Source: Neostapfia colusana
Lineage: Eukaryota; Streptophyta; Magnoliopsida; Poales; Poaceae
Direction of reading: 5' to 3'
Assembly: GCA_030760725.1 (NCBI GenBank)
Contig: JASWHV010000012.1
Span: forward strand, 19,916,368-19,980,367
Length of the DNA stretch: 64,000 bases
In this document: positions 21,824 to 32,100 of the stretch, piece after piece
Layout: the number at the start of each line of letters is the position of its first letter
Position numbering within the stretch: the stretch's first letter is position 1
Position numbers and translations under genes: made by a program
The notes under the pieces: generated by a model
The model's input: only the letters and a program-made list of their open reading frames with translations
Databases searched by the model: none
Told to the model about the DNA's origin: nothing

Positions 21824-23308
21824 TCGCTTGAGGTTTAACACAGTACAAAGGTCTTCTTTTTCAAAAATCCAGTGAGGAACGAGTTAGTAGCCCGTATAAG
21901 GATGTTATTAGTATATAGAAAGTGGCTTAGTAACCTATTTGTTATGTCGGAAAATCGTGCATCTCGGGACGTTCATGTCTTGGGGGGTGCACGTAAGCGC
22001 TGTCCACCAGTGCGCACAAGCTGAAGGGTGGAGCCCCACGGGTGGCAGGTAACCCGACCCGCTTTGATATCCTCTACTACTCTTCATGTCGTTTGGGGTA
22101 TTCGAGCAACGTCTGTCCCTGGCGTGCGTGGTGCAACATGGGAGACCCCGTCACGTGGTCTGAAACGTGAACACGTAACTCAAGGCGTGTTTGGCTTGAG
22201 AACATCCGGGCGAGTGATGACGGCCGGATGTACCAACTGTATGGATTCCGGGCTCGGTGTGCAGCCGAGTCTGATGATTGGTTGAATTTCTGCAGGTAGC
22301 CTTACCACGAAACGGTAGACGTGTAGCATCCGTGTGCGAGTGACGAGTAGTGCCACTGAACTAACGAAGCCGGCTAAGTCCGGTATAGGTTTCTTCTTTG
22401 TGAGGACGTAGTACCGACATAATCTGGTGACGCATCGACGTCACACCCAACTAAATGAACCACTTCATTTAAAAATTTGAAGGTTTTGATCCAGAGTAGT
22501 AAAACTTGATGTAACTCCTTCCCTTGAACAGGATATTCAAAGCTAACAAGTTTTTAACTTATAGGGTGTTAAGGACAGAGCACTCTGTTTTCAGCCAAAT
22601 CAAGGCTGAAGTTAATCAGAGGCTAGAGGTTGAGTTCTTTCGAGGTTGGGGTCGTATGATACATTTCTGGAAAGCTTTGGAGAAGCTTTGCAACTTTTCT
22701 GTTGAGTTCCAGAGGTGTTTCATCCCTTAACCACTCGAAAAATGCAGTAGAGTTAAAACTGTCCAGAAAACAGGACAGAGCAAGGACTCTCTGCAAACTC
22801 TCTGTAAATTAAGCATAACTTCCTGCATAAAAATCCAAAAATGGAAAATGAGGTAGTTCTGGAAAGCTTATGAGATGGGTTACAACTTTGTAACAGAAAG
22901 TTTTGTCAGATTAGGAACAGAAGTAACTGGGATTTTTGGATCAAATCAGTACCTAAGGCAGGGAGGTGCTGTGCAATTGTTCCCAGAAGTTCTGTTAACT
23001 TTGACATCTCATAACTTGTGAACCAGGACAGATATTAGGCCAACCAAATACTTTCTGGAAAGCTATTGAAGTTAACTTTAACTTTGATGTTGAGCTCCAG
23101 GACTGGTTTTGCTTTTGACCTGGCCTAAATCAGATTGATATGGAAACTGGTCAGGGCTGTCATGGGAACAGCAGATCAGCAGTCAAATTTGTTTAAAAAT
23201 TTGAACTATGTTTCCAAGTGTTATGGGTTCAATGACATGTCTTATGTTATAACTCCATAGGTTACTGTTTAAATAAATATTTGACATTTCTCAAATATAT
23301 TTTTACAG
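21824..23308 (+). other. E2 leader
   Basis: Non-coding leader of about 1.5 kb. TTTCTGCAG|GTAGCC lies at 22286-22300 and reads as a donor (CAG|GTA) or an acceptor. Equivalent sites are kept in the E3 and E5 leaders, and a decayed one is in E4. The leader ends TATTTTTACAG, directly before the orf0 ATG, an acceptor-like context. The small ORFs at 22028-22285 and 22524-22730 are not conserved in E1, E4 or E5 and are not called. Confidence 0.75.
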
Positions 23309-24253
23309 ATGGCAGCAGATAAACAGTTGGAGAACGGGTGGGTAGTTTCCCACTGTTCTGACCGTAGCGGCTACCCGAAAGCATTGTGGCAAATGCTCCA
23401 ATATTTCGGGTACAATCAGATGCCGCAATACTTCGCCAAGGAAGAAGGCGAAGAGGGGAACAAGACGTGGACGATCCATGTCGAGGTTCCTGCAGGGCCT
23501 ACGCCACCCGGTTGGGTGCCATTCACCGTCACGGTGAGAGGAAGACAACCGGAAGGGATGTGGCAAGTGGCAGCCCGTGACACTATGTCACGTTTCTGCC
23601 AGCTACATGTGCAGGCTATGGAGGGTACTCCATACGCACTCGTTCCGGTGGAGGGACGAGCTCAGCATGTGTGGGAAGAGAGGTACCTGGAGGCAACAGA
23701 CCCGAATTGCCCAAGGTACAACCCCGCGGAGGCCAACCTCAGCCTCCAAATGAGGGCGGGAAACGCTGTGATGGGCAGCCAAGCTGTTCATACGGAGCAT
23801 CTCGCCACCAAGCTCAAGGAGAGCACAAGCCGTGGAGATCATTTCGAGGGTGCTCACAGCGCACTCCGTAATGTGCTCCTTCCGACGATCAAGCGATTGA
23901 ATGAACAACATAATCAGTTGCGTCGTCTGAAGAAGGCAAAGAAGAAGAGCCGTGTTGACATCGCGGCGTTACAAGAGCTGGTGCAGACCCTAACCCAGCA
24001 GAACGAGGACCTTACTCAAGAGCGGGACGACGCTATTGAGGAAGGACAAGGCTGGGAAGAGGACTACAACCAGGCTATGGACGAGGTGCATGCATTGCAG
24101 GACCTCGTGCCCCCGGTATTGGGCATACCGGTAGTCTTGGGTCTTCCAGCCATGGGAGAACCCGGAATGGGAGAAGAGGTGGTAGATCCAGAGCCACCAG
24201 CAGAGGTACCGGAGGAGGACGACCCACAGGAGGTCGAGTTCTACTCCGAGTAG
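23309..24253 (+). CDS. E2 orf0: extra coiled-coil protein upstream of gag
   Basis: Intact 314-aa ORF in the same orientation as gag-pol. The ATG at 23309 is exactly the first base after TTTTTACAG. Residues 1-150 form a compact mixed region (motifs SHCSDRSGYP, HVEVPAGPTPPGWVP, RYNPAEANLSLQ). Residues about 183-267 are rich in Leu/Lys/Glu/Gln with heptad-like spacing and probably form a coiled coil. Residues 280-314 are strongly acidic with proline. No zinc finger, signal peptide or membrane segment is visible. The same protein, broken, is in E1; it is absent from the E4 and E5 leaders. An extra orf0 upstream of gag is known in rice RIRE3/RIRE8-type elements, but its role is unknown to me. The coiled coil suggests self-association. 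Confidence 0.85.
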   Translation: MAADKQLENGWVVSHCSDRSGYPKALWQMLQYFGYNQMPQYFAKEEGEEGNKTWTIHVEVPAGPTPPGWVPFTVTVRGRQPEGMWQVAARDTMSRFCQLHVQAMEGTPYALVPVEGRAQHVWEERYLEATDPNCPRYNPAEANLSLQMRAGNAVMGSQAVHTEHLATKLKESTSRGDHFEGAHSALRNVLLPTIKRLNEQHNQLRRLKKAKKKSRVDIAALQELVQTLTQQNEDLTQERDDAIEEGQGWEEDYNQAMDEVHALQDLVPPVLGIPVVLGLPAMGEPGMGEEVVDPEPPAEVPEEDDPQEVEFYSE

Positions 24254-24522
24254 GGGGTTACGGTTGCCAAGTAGGGCAGTTAGGGTAGCGTAACCCAACT
24301 TTTGTAATCGGTGACATGTCGTGTAGACAGTAGCATATGTATAGGTAGTGACGACATAAGCACGACTTCTCGGAGATTCGAGAATAATGTATCTTGTATA
24401 AAGTTTATGCTTTATCAATATATGTGAATGTTGTGCAAGTTAATCATGCGTCGCTTCAATACCTACTGCTGTTATGGAATTTAGGGAAGACATGTGCTAA
24501 TTGCTGCTATTTGAATTTCAGA
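24254..24522 (+). other. E2 spacer between orf0 and gag
   Basis: Contains no gene. It ends with TATTTGAATTTCAG directly before AATG of gag, an acceptor-like context also kept in E1 (1704). Confidence 0.6.
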
Positions 24523-25911
24523 ATGACGCGTACTCGTGCCAACCCTGACGTTGGGGGTACCAGTCAAGGGGGAGAGACCTCCCAACCGCCTCCCGAGGAC
24601 TCCTCGGGACAGCAGCAGCAACAGCAACAGCAAACACCGCCACCGCCACTGCCAACGGTTACATTGGCCGACATTGTCGCGGCAATGGCGGGTTCACATC
24701 AGCAGCACACAGAGCTGCTGCAAACATTAATTGCGAATACGTCTCGCCCAGAGAGACGTCAAGATCGTGAGGAGCGTCAACAGAGCTCCTACTCCGACTT
24801 CCTGGCGACTCATCCCCCTGTGTTCTCAAGGGCGGATGAACCACTTGACGCGGACAACTGGCTCCGCGCCATAGAAATGAAGTTCGGGCTGCTCCAAATC
24901 AGCGAGCAGCGCAAGACTCAGTTCGCGGTCCAGCAGCTCCAAGGATCCGCGAGCGCGTGGTGGGCCAACTTCTGTGCTTCACAGCCCACCGACCGAGCGA
25001 TGACCTGGGCGGAGTTCCGGACGGCCTTCAGGGCCTATCATATACCGCCCGGTTTGATGAAGAGGAAGACGCAGGAGTTCCTACACCTGCAACAAGGGAG
25101 CCGGAACGCGCTGGAATATTCCAGGGCGTTCAACGATCTCGCGCTCTACGCGTCGTATCACGCAGATACGGACGAGAAGCGGCGGGACCATTTTTACCAG
25201 GGGCTTAACCCGCTCCTGAAGGACAAGTTGGCGATGTTCAATCGCGGCAGCCTTAACGACATCATTGATGCTGCGATTGTTCAGGAGGACTCCGGCAAGG
25301 AGTTGGCGGCGGCAGAGCGAAAGCGGAGCGCGCCGCAGAGCAGCGGAGAAGGAGGCAGTCCTTCTCAGAAGTTTCGGATGGTGAATCGCCCACCATCAGG
25401 TCCGCGCTGGCAGCCACCACAGCGGTCGATGCCGTTCCGCGGTCGGCCGTATTCTTCACCGGCATTCCGGCCGGCACTGCCAGCACCACCGCAACAACAG
25501 CAGCAGCAGCGGGCGATGCCGCGTGCGTTTGCACCTCCGCAACGCATGCCGGGCTTTCGTCCACCAAGTACTCCACCAGCAGCGGCCACGTGTTACAAGT
25601 GTGGTCGTCCAGGACACTTCGCGAGCAGTTGCCCGGAGAGGCAAGGCGGCGGAGTGGCACCACAGTTTCCGGGGAGGAATCAACCCCGGAACCCTACTAA
25701 TGCGCGGCGGGCAAACCCTAGGCCCGGCACTGTCCACCAGCTTGCCATTGAGGACGTGCCGGAGGGCGAGCCAATCCTTGCGGGTATGTTCCAACTCCAC
25801 CAGCATCCCGCTATAGTACTATTTGATTCAGGCGCCACGCATAATTTTATTAGCCAAGCTTTCATTGCTAAACACAGCTTGCCAATAATACCACCGATAG
25901 TCCATATCTAA
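24523..25911 (+). CDS. gag: E2 gag plus start of protease
   Basis: A 462-aa ORF; I choose the ATG at 24523 because E1 starts at the same MTRT and an acceptor-like CAG precedes it. It has an N-terminal Gln/Pro-rich stretch (residues 30-44), a retrotransposon gag core at about 95-260 (SASAWWANF, FRAYHIPPG, RRDHFYQG), a Pro/Gln-rich linker with a CAG-type Gln run, and a CCHC zinc knuckle at residues 357-370 (CYKCGRPGHFASSC) for nucleic acid binding. Near the end the aspartic protease motif DSGATHNF starts at residue 435. The frame stops at TAA 25909-25911, inside protease, while pol continues in the -1 frame. E1 has the same frame relation. Confidence 0.92.
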   Translation: MTRTRANPDVGGTSQGGETSQPPPEDSSGQQQQQQQQTPPPPLPTVTLADIVAAMAGSHQQHTELLQTLIANTSRPERRQDREERQQSSYSDFLATHPPVFSRADEPLDADNWLRAIEMKFGLLQISEQRKTQFAVQQLQGSASAWWANFCASQPTDRAMTWAEFRTAFRAYHIPPGLMKRKTQEFLHLQQGSRNALEYSRAFNDLALYASYHADTDEKRRDHFYQGLNPLLKDKLAMFNRGSLNDIIDAAIVQEDSGKELAAAERKRSAPQSSGEGGSPSQKFRMVNRPPSGPRWQPPQRSMPFRGRPYSSPAFRPALPAPPQQQQQQRAMPRAFAPPQRMPGFRPPSTPPAAATCYKCGRPGHFASSCPERQGGGVAPQFPGRNQPRNPTNARRANPRPGTVHQLAIEDVPEGEPILAGMFQLHQHPAIVLFDSGATHNFISQAFIAKHSLPIIPPIVHI

Positions 25912-25946
25912 TTTGTTCACCGGGTGGGAAAATTTCAGCAAGCGTA

Positions 25947-28900
25947 ATGGTCTCCAAAGCACCATTATGCTTAGCGGGTAGAGTGTACCCCACGTCTCTC
26001 ATTGTCTTAGAGGGACAGAAGGTCGATGTCATCCTAGGGATGTCGTGGTTAACCCGCCACGGCGCTGTTTTAGACACCGTCCTTCGAGTCGTGCACTTAA
26101 ACTCAGAGGTGCACGGTTCTCATTCATTATTTCTGGACAGTCCAGAAATAAAACTTCCAAGTGTCTATCAAGCCACAACCATCAGATTGGAAGACATTCC
26201 AGTGGTCCGAGAGTTCCCGGATGTGTTCCCGGACGATTTGCCGGGGATGCCGCCCGATAGAGAGGTGGAGTTCAAGATTGAACTTGCACCGGGAACCATG
26301 CCAATATCCCGAAGGCCGTACAAGATGGCGCCCAAGGAGTTGGCTGAACTGAAGACTCAGCTCACGGACCTTCTGGAGAAGGGTTTTATTAGGCCGAGCT
26401 CCTCGCCATGGGGCTGTTCGGCATTATTTGTCAAGAAGAAGGATGAAACGTTGCGGCTTTGCGTGGACTACCGTCCATTAAATGCCGTAACCATCAAGAA
26501 CAAGTACCCGTTGCCACGGATCGACATGTTGTTTGATCAGTTGGTCGAAGCGAAGATCTTTTCCAAGATGGATTTAAGATCCGGGTACCATCAGATTAAG
26601 ATAAGGGCGGAGGACATTCCAAAGACAGCTTTCTCGACAAGGTACGGACTTTATGAGTACCTGGTCATGTCCTTCGGCCTCACCAATGCTCCAGCTCACT
26701 TCATGTATTTAATGAACTCGGTGTTCATGCCGGAGCTGGACAAGTTTGTCGTGGTCTTCATCGACGACATCCTGGTATATTCCAAGTCGGAAGAAGATCA
26801 CAAGAAACATCTGCGTATAGTCTTGCAACGGCTGCGGGATCACAAGTTATACGCAAAGTTCAGCAAATGCGAGTTTTGGATATCGCAAGTGCCTTTCCTC
26901 GGGCATATCATCTCAGCGGAGGGTATCGCTGTGGACCCGAGCAAGATCACGCAAGTGCTGAATTGGAAATCCCCGAGAACTGTTCACGAGGTACGGAGTT
27001 TCCTCGGACTCGCGGGATATTATTGGAGGTTCATTCCGAACTTCTCGAAGATTGCCAAGCCAATGACAGAGCTGCTGAAGAAGGCTACCAAATATGTTTG
27101 GAGTCCAGCATGTGAAGCAGCATTCAAGGCTTTAGTCAAGCACCTAACATCAGCACCGGTTTTGGCGCAGCCAGACACAACAAAACCGTTCGATGTGTAC
27201 TGCGATGCATCCGGCATTGGGCTCGGATGTGTGCTGATGCAAGACCGAAGAGTGGTCGCGTATGGATCACGGCAGCTTAGGAACCATGAGCAAAATTATC
27301 CAACTCACGATTTGGAGCTCGCTGCCGTGGTACTTGCACTGAAGATGTGGAGGCACTACCTACTCGGTAACCTCGTACATTTATATACCGACCACAAAAG
27401 CCTCAAGTACATATTCACTCAGAAGGAGCTGAACATGAGGCAACGAAGATGGTTAGAACTGATAAAGGATTACGAGATAGAGATCCATTATCATCCGGGC
27501 AAGGCAAACGTTGTGGCAGATGCGCTGAGCCGCAAGTCACACGTCAATAATCTGACCATCACACCGTTGGAAGAGAGCGAACCACCACTACATGTGATTC
27601 CACACGGAGCTCTCTACAACCTAGCTTTAATCCCCACCATCCGTGAAGAGATAGCGGCAGCCCAAAGGAATGACAAGGGCATGTCACATTTGCGGAGACG
27701 TGTAGATAGTGGGGAATTAAAATGTTTCCGGAAGGACGGAGACGGCGTCCTATGGTTCAAGGACCGGATTGTCGTACCCCGAAACCCGGAATTACGGAAG
27801 AAAATCTTTGATGAGGCTCACTTATCAAAGTTTTCTATTCACCCCGGCAGCAACAAGATGTATCAAGAACTCAGAAGAAAGTTTTGGTGGACACGGATGA
27901 AGCGAGAGACTGCAAAATACGTGTCCGAGTGTGATACATGTCGAAGGGTGAAGGCAGACCACATGCGGAAACCGGGACTGCTGCAACCACTGGGCATTCC
28001 TGCCTGGAAGTGGGAGGACGTGAGCATGGATTTCGTCGTCGGTTTACCCACCACCTTACAGAAACATGATTCTTTGTGGGTGATCGTCGATCGGCTCACC
28101 AAAGTTGCCCATTTCATCCCGGTCAACACCAATTACAACGCCAAAAAGTGCGCTGAACTGTACATCTCACGGATCTTGTGCTTATACGGCGTACCCCGTA
28201 CCATCGTATCGGACCGGGGCACTTTATTTGTGTCCCGTTTTTGGGAGCAGCTGCACGCTGCCTTGGGGACGAAGCTGATCCGTAGTTCAGCCTACCACCC
28301 GCAGACGGATGGACAAACCGAGCGGGTAAATCAAATCCTAGAGGATATGCTACGAGCTTGCGCTATCAACCACGGCAAGAATTGGGATGATCACTTGCCG
28401 TTGGCCGAGTTCTCGTACAACAATGGGTACCAAGCCAGCATCAAGATGGCGCCCTACGAGGCGCTATACGGCAGGAAATGCCGCACACCACTGAACTGGT
28501 GTGAGTCTGGCGAAAGGGTTACCTTCGGGATTGACCTTGTCAACAACGCGGAAGAAAAGGTTCGACTGATTCAAGCGAACCTAAAAGCCGCTCAATCCCG
28601 ACAGAAACAGTATGCGGACCGAAGAAGGCGCCCGTTACAATTCGAAGCTGGAGACCACGTATATCTACGAGTGTCTCCAATGAAGGGCGTAAACAGATTT
28701 GGGGTGAGAGGAAAGTTAGCACCCCACTTCATCGGTCCATTCCAGATTACCGAAAGATGTGGATCGGTGGCATACCGGCTGAAATTACCAGAAGCACTTT
28801 CCGGTGTGCACGACGTCTTTCACGTTTCCCAGCTGAGGAAGTGTCTCAAGCTATCAACTACCATTCAGCTGGAGGACATTGAAGAACTGCAACCGGATCT

Positions 28901-29078
28901 CACCTATCGAGAGGAACCGGTGCAGATCATAGATGAAAAGGCCCGGACCACACGCAACCGTACGTTGTGGTTCTACAAGGTTCTGTGGAGTAATCACTCC
29001 ATGGACGAAGCGACATGGGAGAGCGAAGAATTCCTTCGCACTAACTACCCCGACTTTTTCACGTCGCACATCCGGTAA
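25947..29078 (+). CDS. pol: E2 pol: protease end, RT, RNase H, integrase, chromodomain
   Basis: A 1043-codon intact ORF. The open frame extends back to 25872, so the first ATG at 25947 is probably not the true start; protease residues SPGGKIS precede it in this frame. RT at about 120-300 has Asp209 (KMDL) and FIDD at 271-274. RNase H at about 413-530 has Asp420, Glu457, Asp482 and Asp525. Integrase has a zinc finger His625, His632, Cys662, Cys665, and catalytic Asp695, Asp756, Glu792 (35 residues between the last two). The GPF-like module is near 920-965. The C-terminal chromodomain is at about 990-1040 (WFYKVLW, DEATWE) and in chromoviruses directs integration to particular chromatin. All catalytic residues are present, and no stop or frameshift is seen inside. 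Confidence 0.95.
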   Translation: MVSKAPLCLAGRVYPTSLIVLEGQKVDVILGMSWLTRHGAVLDTVLRVVHLNSEVHGSHSLFLDSPEIKLPSVYQATTIRLEDIPVVREFPDVFPDDLPGMPPDREVEFKIELAPGTMPISRRPYKMAPKELAELKTQLTDLLEKGFIRPSSSPWGCSALFVKKKDETLRLCVDYRPLNAVTIKNKYPLPRIDMLFDQLVEAKIFSKMDLRSGYHQIKIRAEDIPKTAFSTRYGLYEYLVMSFGLTNAPAHFMYLMNSVFMPELDKFVVVFIDDILVYSKSEEDHKKHLRIVLQRLRDHKLYAKFSKCEFWISQVPFLGHIISAEGIAVDPSKITQVLNWKSPRTVHEVRSFLGLAGYYWRFIPNFSKIAKPMTELLKKATKYVWSPACEAAFKALVKHLTSAPVLAQPDTTKPFDVYCDASGIGLGCVLMQDRRVVAYGSRQLRNHEQNYPTHDLELAAVVLALKMWRHYLLGNLVHLYTDHKSLKYIFTQKELNMRQRRWLELIKDYEIEIHYHPGKANVVADALSRKSHVNNLTITPLEESEPPLHVIPHGALYNLALIPTIREEIAAAQRNDKGMSHLRRRVDSGELKCFRKDGDGVLWFKDRIVVPRNPELRKKIFDEAHLSKFSIHPGSNKMYQELRRKFWWTRMKRETAKYVSECDTCRRVKADHMRKPGLLQPLGIPAWKWEDVSMDFVVGLPTTLQKHDSLWVIVDRLTKVAHFIPVNTNYNAKKCAELYISRILCLYGVPRTIVSDRGTLFVSRFWEQLHAALGTKLIRSSAYHPQTDGQTERVNQILEDMLRACAINHGKNWDDHLPLAEFSYNNGYQASIKMAPYEALYGRKCRTPLNWCESGERVTFGIDLVNNAEEKVRLIQANLKAAQSRQKQYADRRRRPLQFEAGDHVYLRVSPMKGVNRFGVRGKLAPHFIGPFQITERCGSVAYRLKLPEALSGVHDVFHVSQLRKCLKLSTTIQLEDIEELQPDLTYREEPVQIIDEKARTTRNRTLWFYKVLWSNHSMDEATWESEEFLRTNYPDFFTSHIR

Positions 29079-29130
29079 TTTTCCACCGTCCTCTCTCTCA
29101 TTTTCACCTTATAATCTCGGGACGAGATTC

Positions 29131-29147
29131 TTTTAAGGGGGGAGGAA
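29131..29147 (+). other. E2 polypurine tract
   Basis: TTTTAAGGGGGGAGGAA directly before the 3' LTR start. Confidence 0.9.
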
Positions 29148-32100
29148 TGTAAGGGCCTCAGTTTTAACAACCATTTGCAGTGCTCATCACCACACCACAC
29201 ACCTCATTTGAGCAAGAATGATGAACACAAATGAAGAGCAAGTAACAACTATCAACATGCTCATTAGAGAACAAACTCACACATTGCAAAAGTGGTATTT
29301 CCCACATGTGATATAGATGGGCTGGACATATGAAAACTCCTATACTTTGCTAAGAATGTCCCTGCCAAGTTTCACCCAAATTCAAAACCTTTTTGAGGTC
29401 ATTTTGGGTATAGTTAGGAAGAGGGCAGTTTGAAACCATATTCAAATTCAAACTGTTTTCAACCACTGAATTTAAAAGTGGAAGGCATATTCTCACTCAG
29501 CACATTTTTGTGAGCTCACACACCAATTTTCACTCCATTTGGAGTTGATCTTGACATGAGCTAAGGGGGAGAAATTCAAACTTTATTTGAATTTCAAACT
29601 GAACTTGTGCTGAAATTCATTCAAACCAAACCTCATTTGAACTTTGATCAATTCAAATGGCTCTTGGGTGAATAATTTGAATGGCCAAGGGTAGAATAGG
29701 GTTCACTGTTTACCACAGCTGTTAGGAGTAAATTTCAGAGGTTAAAAGAGGAGTGGGACCCACATGTCAGCCTCTGCCTCAAAGCAAACCGACTGAACCA
29801 CAGTTCAGTCGGTTCCCGGCAGCTGTGCGCGCGCGCCACCGAAGGAGGCAGCCGGCGCCAGCTCCTGCTGCACGCCCCAAGCCGGAGGCCAGCCACCGGG
29901 GCTATTTATTCCCTCCCCGGCGTGCTTCAGTCACCATTTCCCCGAGCTACCGACGTGCACGACTGCTTTTCCCACTGCCATCACCGGCGCTCGAGTTCCT
30001 GCTTGATCAAGCCGATCGCAGCTCCCTCTTTCCACTCCAGGGTCCCAGCCAGGTACTAGCGACCATCCTCCATCCTTCCCATTGATAGAAATCGATTGAA
30101 ACCGAGTGATATCGGCTGTGCCGAAAGATCAAACTCGGAACTGGAAACCGCCGCACCTCGGGCTCTCGTGGACAGCCCAACCTGGGCGTTGTCACGCCCG
30201 AGCCAAGGCACCCTTGGACGCGCAGGTGACCGGTGCTGCTCACCCCCGAGCCACAGCTCGAGTGATTGCTCACCGGCGGCGAATTTCCACTTTTCCCCTT
30301 TCTGTGTGCAGAACGACCTTCGGGTACGATTCTGTGTAATTCGTGCTCTAGAAAGGATTAGAGGGCCTCAGGCCACTCCCACACGAGCTAGAGACGGTGA
30401 CGCACAAGTTGCCTTCACAACTCTGGGCCGGAGAACCTCTGTGCCCGGCGTAATTCAAGGTCTACTAATGGCGGAACGAGCGGGGGGTATCGGGCGCACG
30501 GTGAGGACCTAGTTCGGGCCTTCCCCGAGCTGCCCCGAGTTCATGTCGACCTTCTCTGAGGTCCACTGATGCTCCCCGACCGATTTCCCAAGTAGCTGAG
30601 GTACTAGGAGAGCTAGCCGACATGGCCGAAGTCGTTCCGATATGGCGGCTCGTCGCCGACCATGCTCCGGCCATTGTCATGAGCAGCTAACCCTAGAATC
30701 ATGTTCTCCGAGTAAAAGTAGGCAGGGGCGGCCAGAATCAAGAAGTTTGGAGCTGTACAGCAGCCAGCGGCGAGCTCTCCGGCGAGATCCCTCGGCGGCG
30801 GAGCGCGGGTGTCGCGAGGTTGAAGAAGGGGGTGGACCCCAGCTGTCAGCGGCCGATATTTTGAATCGGGATCCGGCTGCGGCCGGGATCGGGTGTGCTG
30901 GCGCGCAAAGTCCTTGTGGGCCGCGGTGTGCTGTCGCTTCGGCGTGCGACGCGTGTCCCCTGGGCCCACGCGCGAGTTTAAACTTTTCCCCGATTTTCAG
31001 ATTTCCTTCAAACTTCAAATCCTTATAACTTTGGCTAGACAACTCCAAATTGAGTGAACCAAATTTTGCTGGATTCAGCTCTCCGAGTACTTTCCAGAAA
31101 ATCAAGTTTCACTTCATGAAATTCTTTAATTCTCCAGAATTAATTCCCTAAAGTTTAAACTGTTAGGAATTTTAACTGGAGAATCCTTTGGAGGAAAAAT
31201 CTGAAATTTTGCTGAGATGTTCACCAAAATATCCTTGAGCGACCATAAAAATTTCAGATCCATTTGAGCTCATTTAGTCCACCTAATGGTGTGATTAGTA
31301 AAACTGTTCCAGAGAAAATAGAAAATGTTCAGAAACATTTTCAGGATTTTCTCTGAAATTGTTTAGCTCATATCTTTAGTTAGAGACTTCCAAATTAAGT
31401 GAGACCAACTCCATTAGAACCCTCTGAAAATCTAGTTTTCAGAAAGTCATAGGTTGTCTCATGAAAATTCCTAGAACACCCTAAGAGTTCCAATGAAGGT
31501 CAAGGACATAATTATTTGTGGAGGGCTCACATGAGCTTTGCTGCAACTAAAACTTGACCAATTCCCTTTTTAGGTTGTAACCAAGCCACAGTAAAAGTTT
31601 CACAGTCATTAGGTCTATCTAGCAAAGGTTATAGACTTCACAACTTCGAAGTTAATACAAATGCATCTAAATTAATACATACATTGTTCTTATCATGTAG
31701 TCGCTAAGGTCGAGGAGGAACCCGAAGTTCTAGACTTCGTTACTCCGGAGGAACAGCTAGCCTACGACCAAGAGCAGCAAGGCAAGCCCCGGTTTGCATT
31801 AACCTTTTTAAATTTTTATTGTTTTGAGCACATACTTGTTTCCTTTGTTCTTTGCATTAGAGTCTTGATTGGAAACCCAACTGCACAGCCAAGAAAACCA
31901 TGGGTTGGGTTTAGGATTGAAAACCTCGTTAGCCACTGCATTGCTAGGATAGGGTAGGGTTCGGTACAAGTCGAGTAGTTGGAACTACTCGCGAGAATAG
32001 GCTAGAGGCACATTGCTCGGGTAGAGATAGCACATGAAACACATGGCAAGAAAATGAGACCGAGTGGAGAGTAAGGGCAGCAGGACTTTGGGGCCTGTGT

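Noticed and set aside
21809..21830. Part of a tRNA-Met gene
   Set aside because: Only 12 bases complementary to the tRNA 3' end, placed 3 bases after an LTR: a primer binding site.
25872..25911. Canonical -1 slippery heptamer for gag-pol frameshifting
   Set aside because: No X XXY YYZ heptamer in the gag frame within the overlap; the frame relation is reported as a finding without a mechanism.
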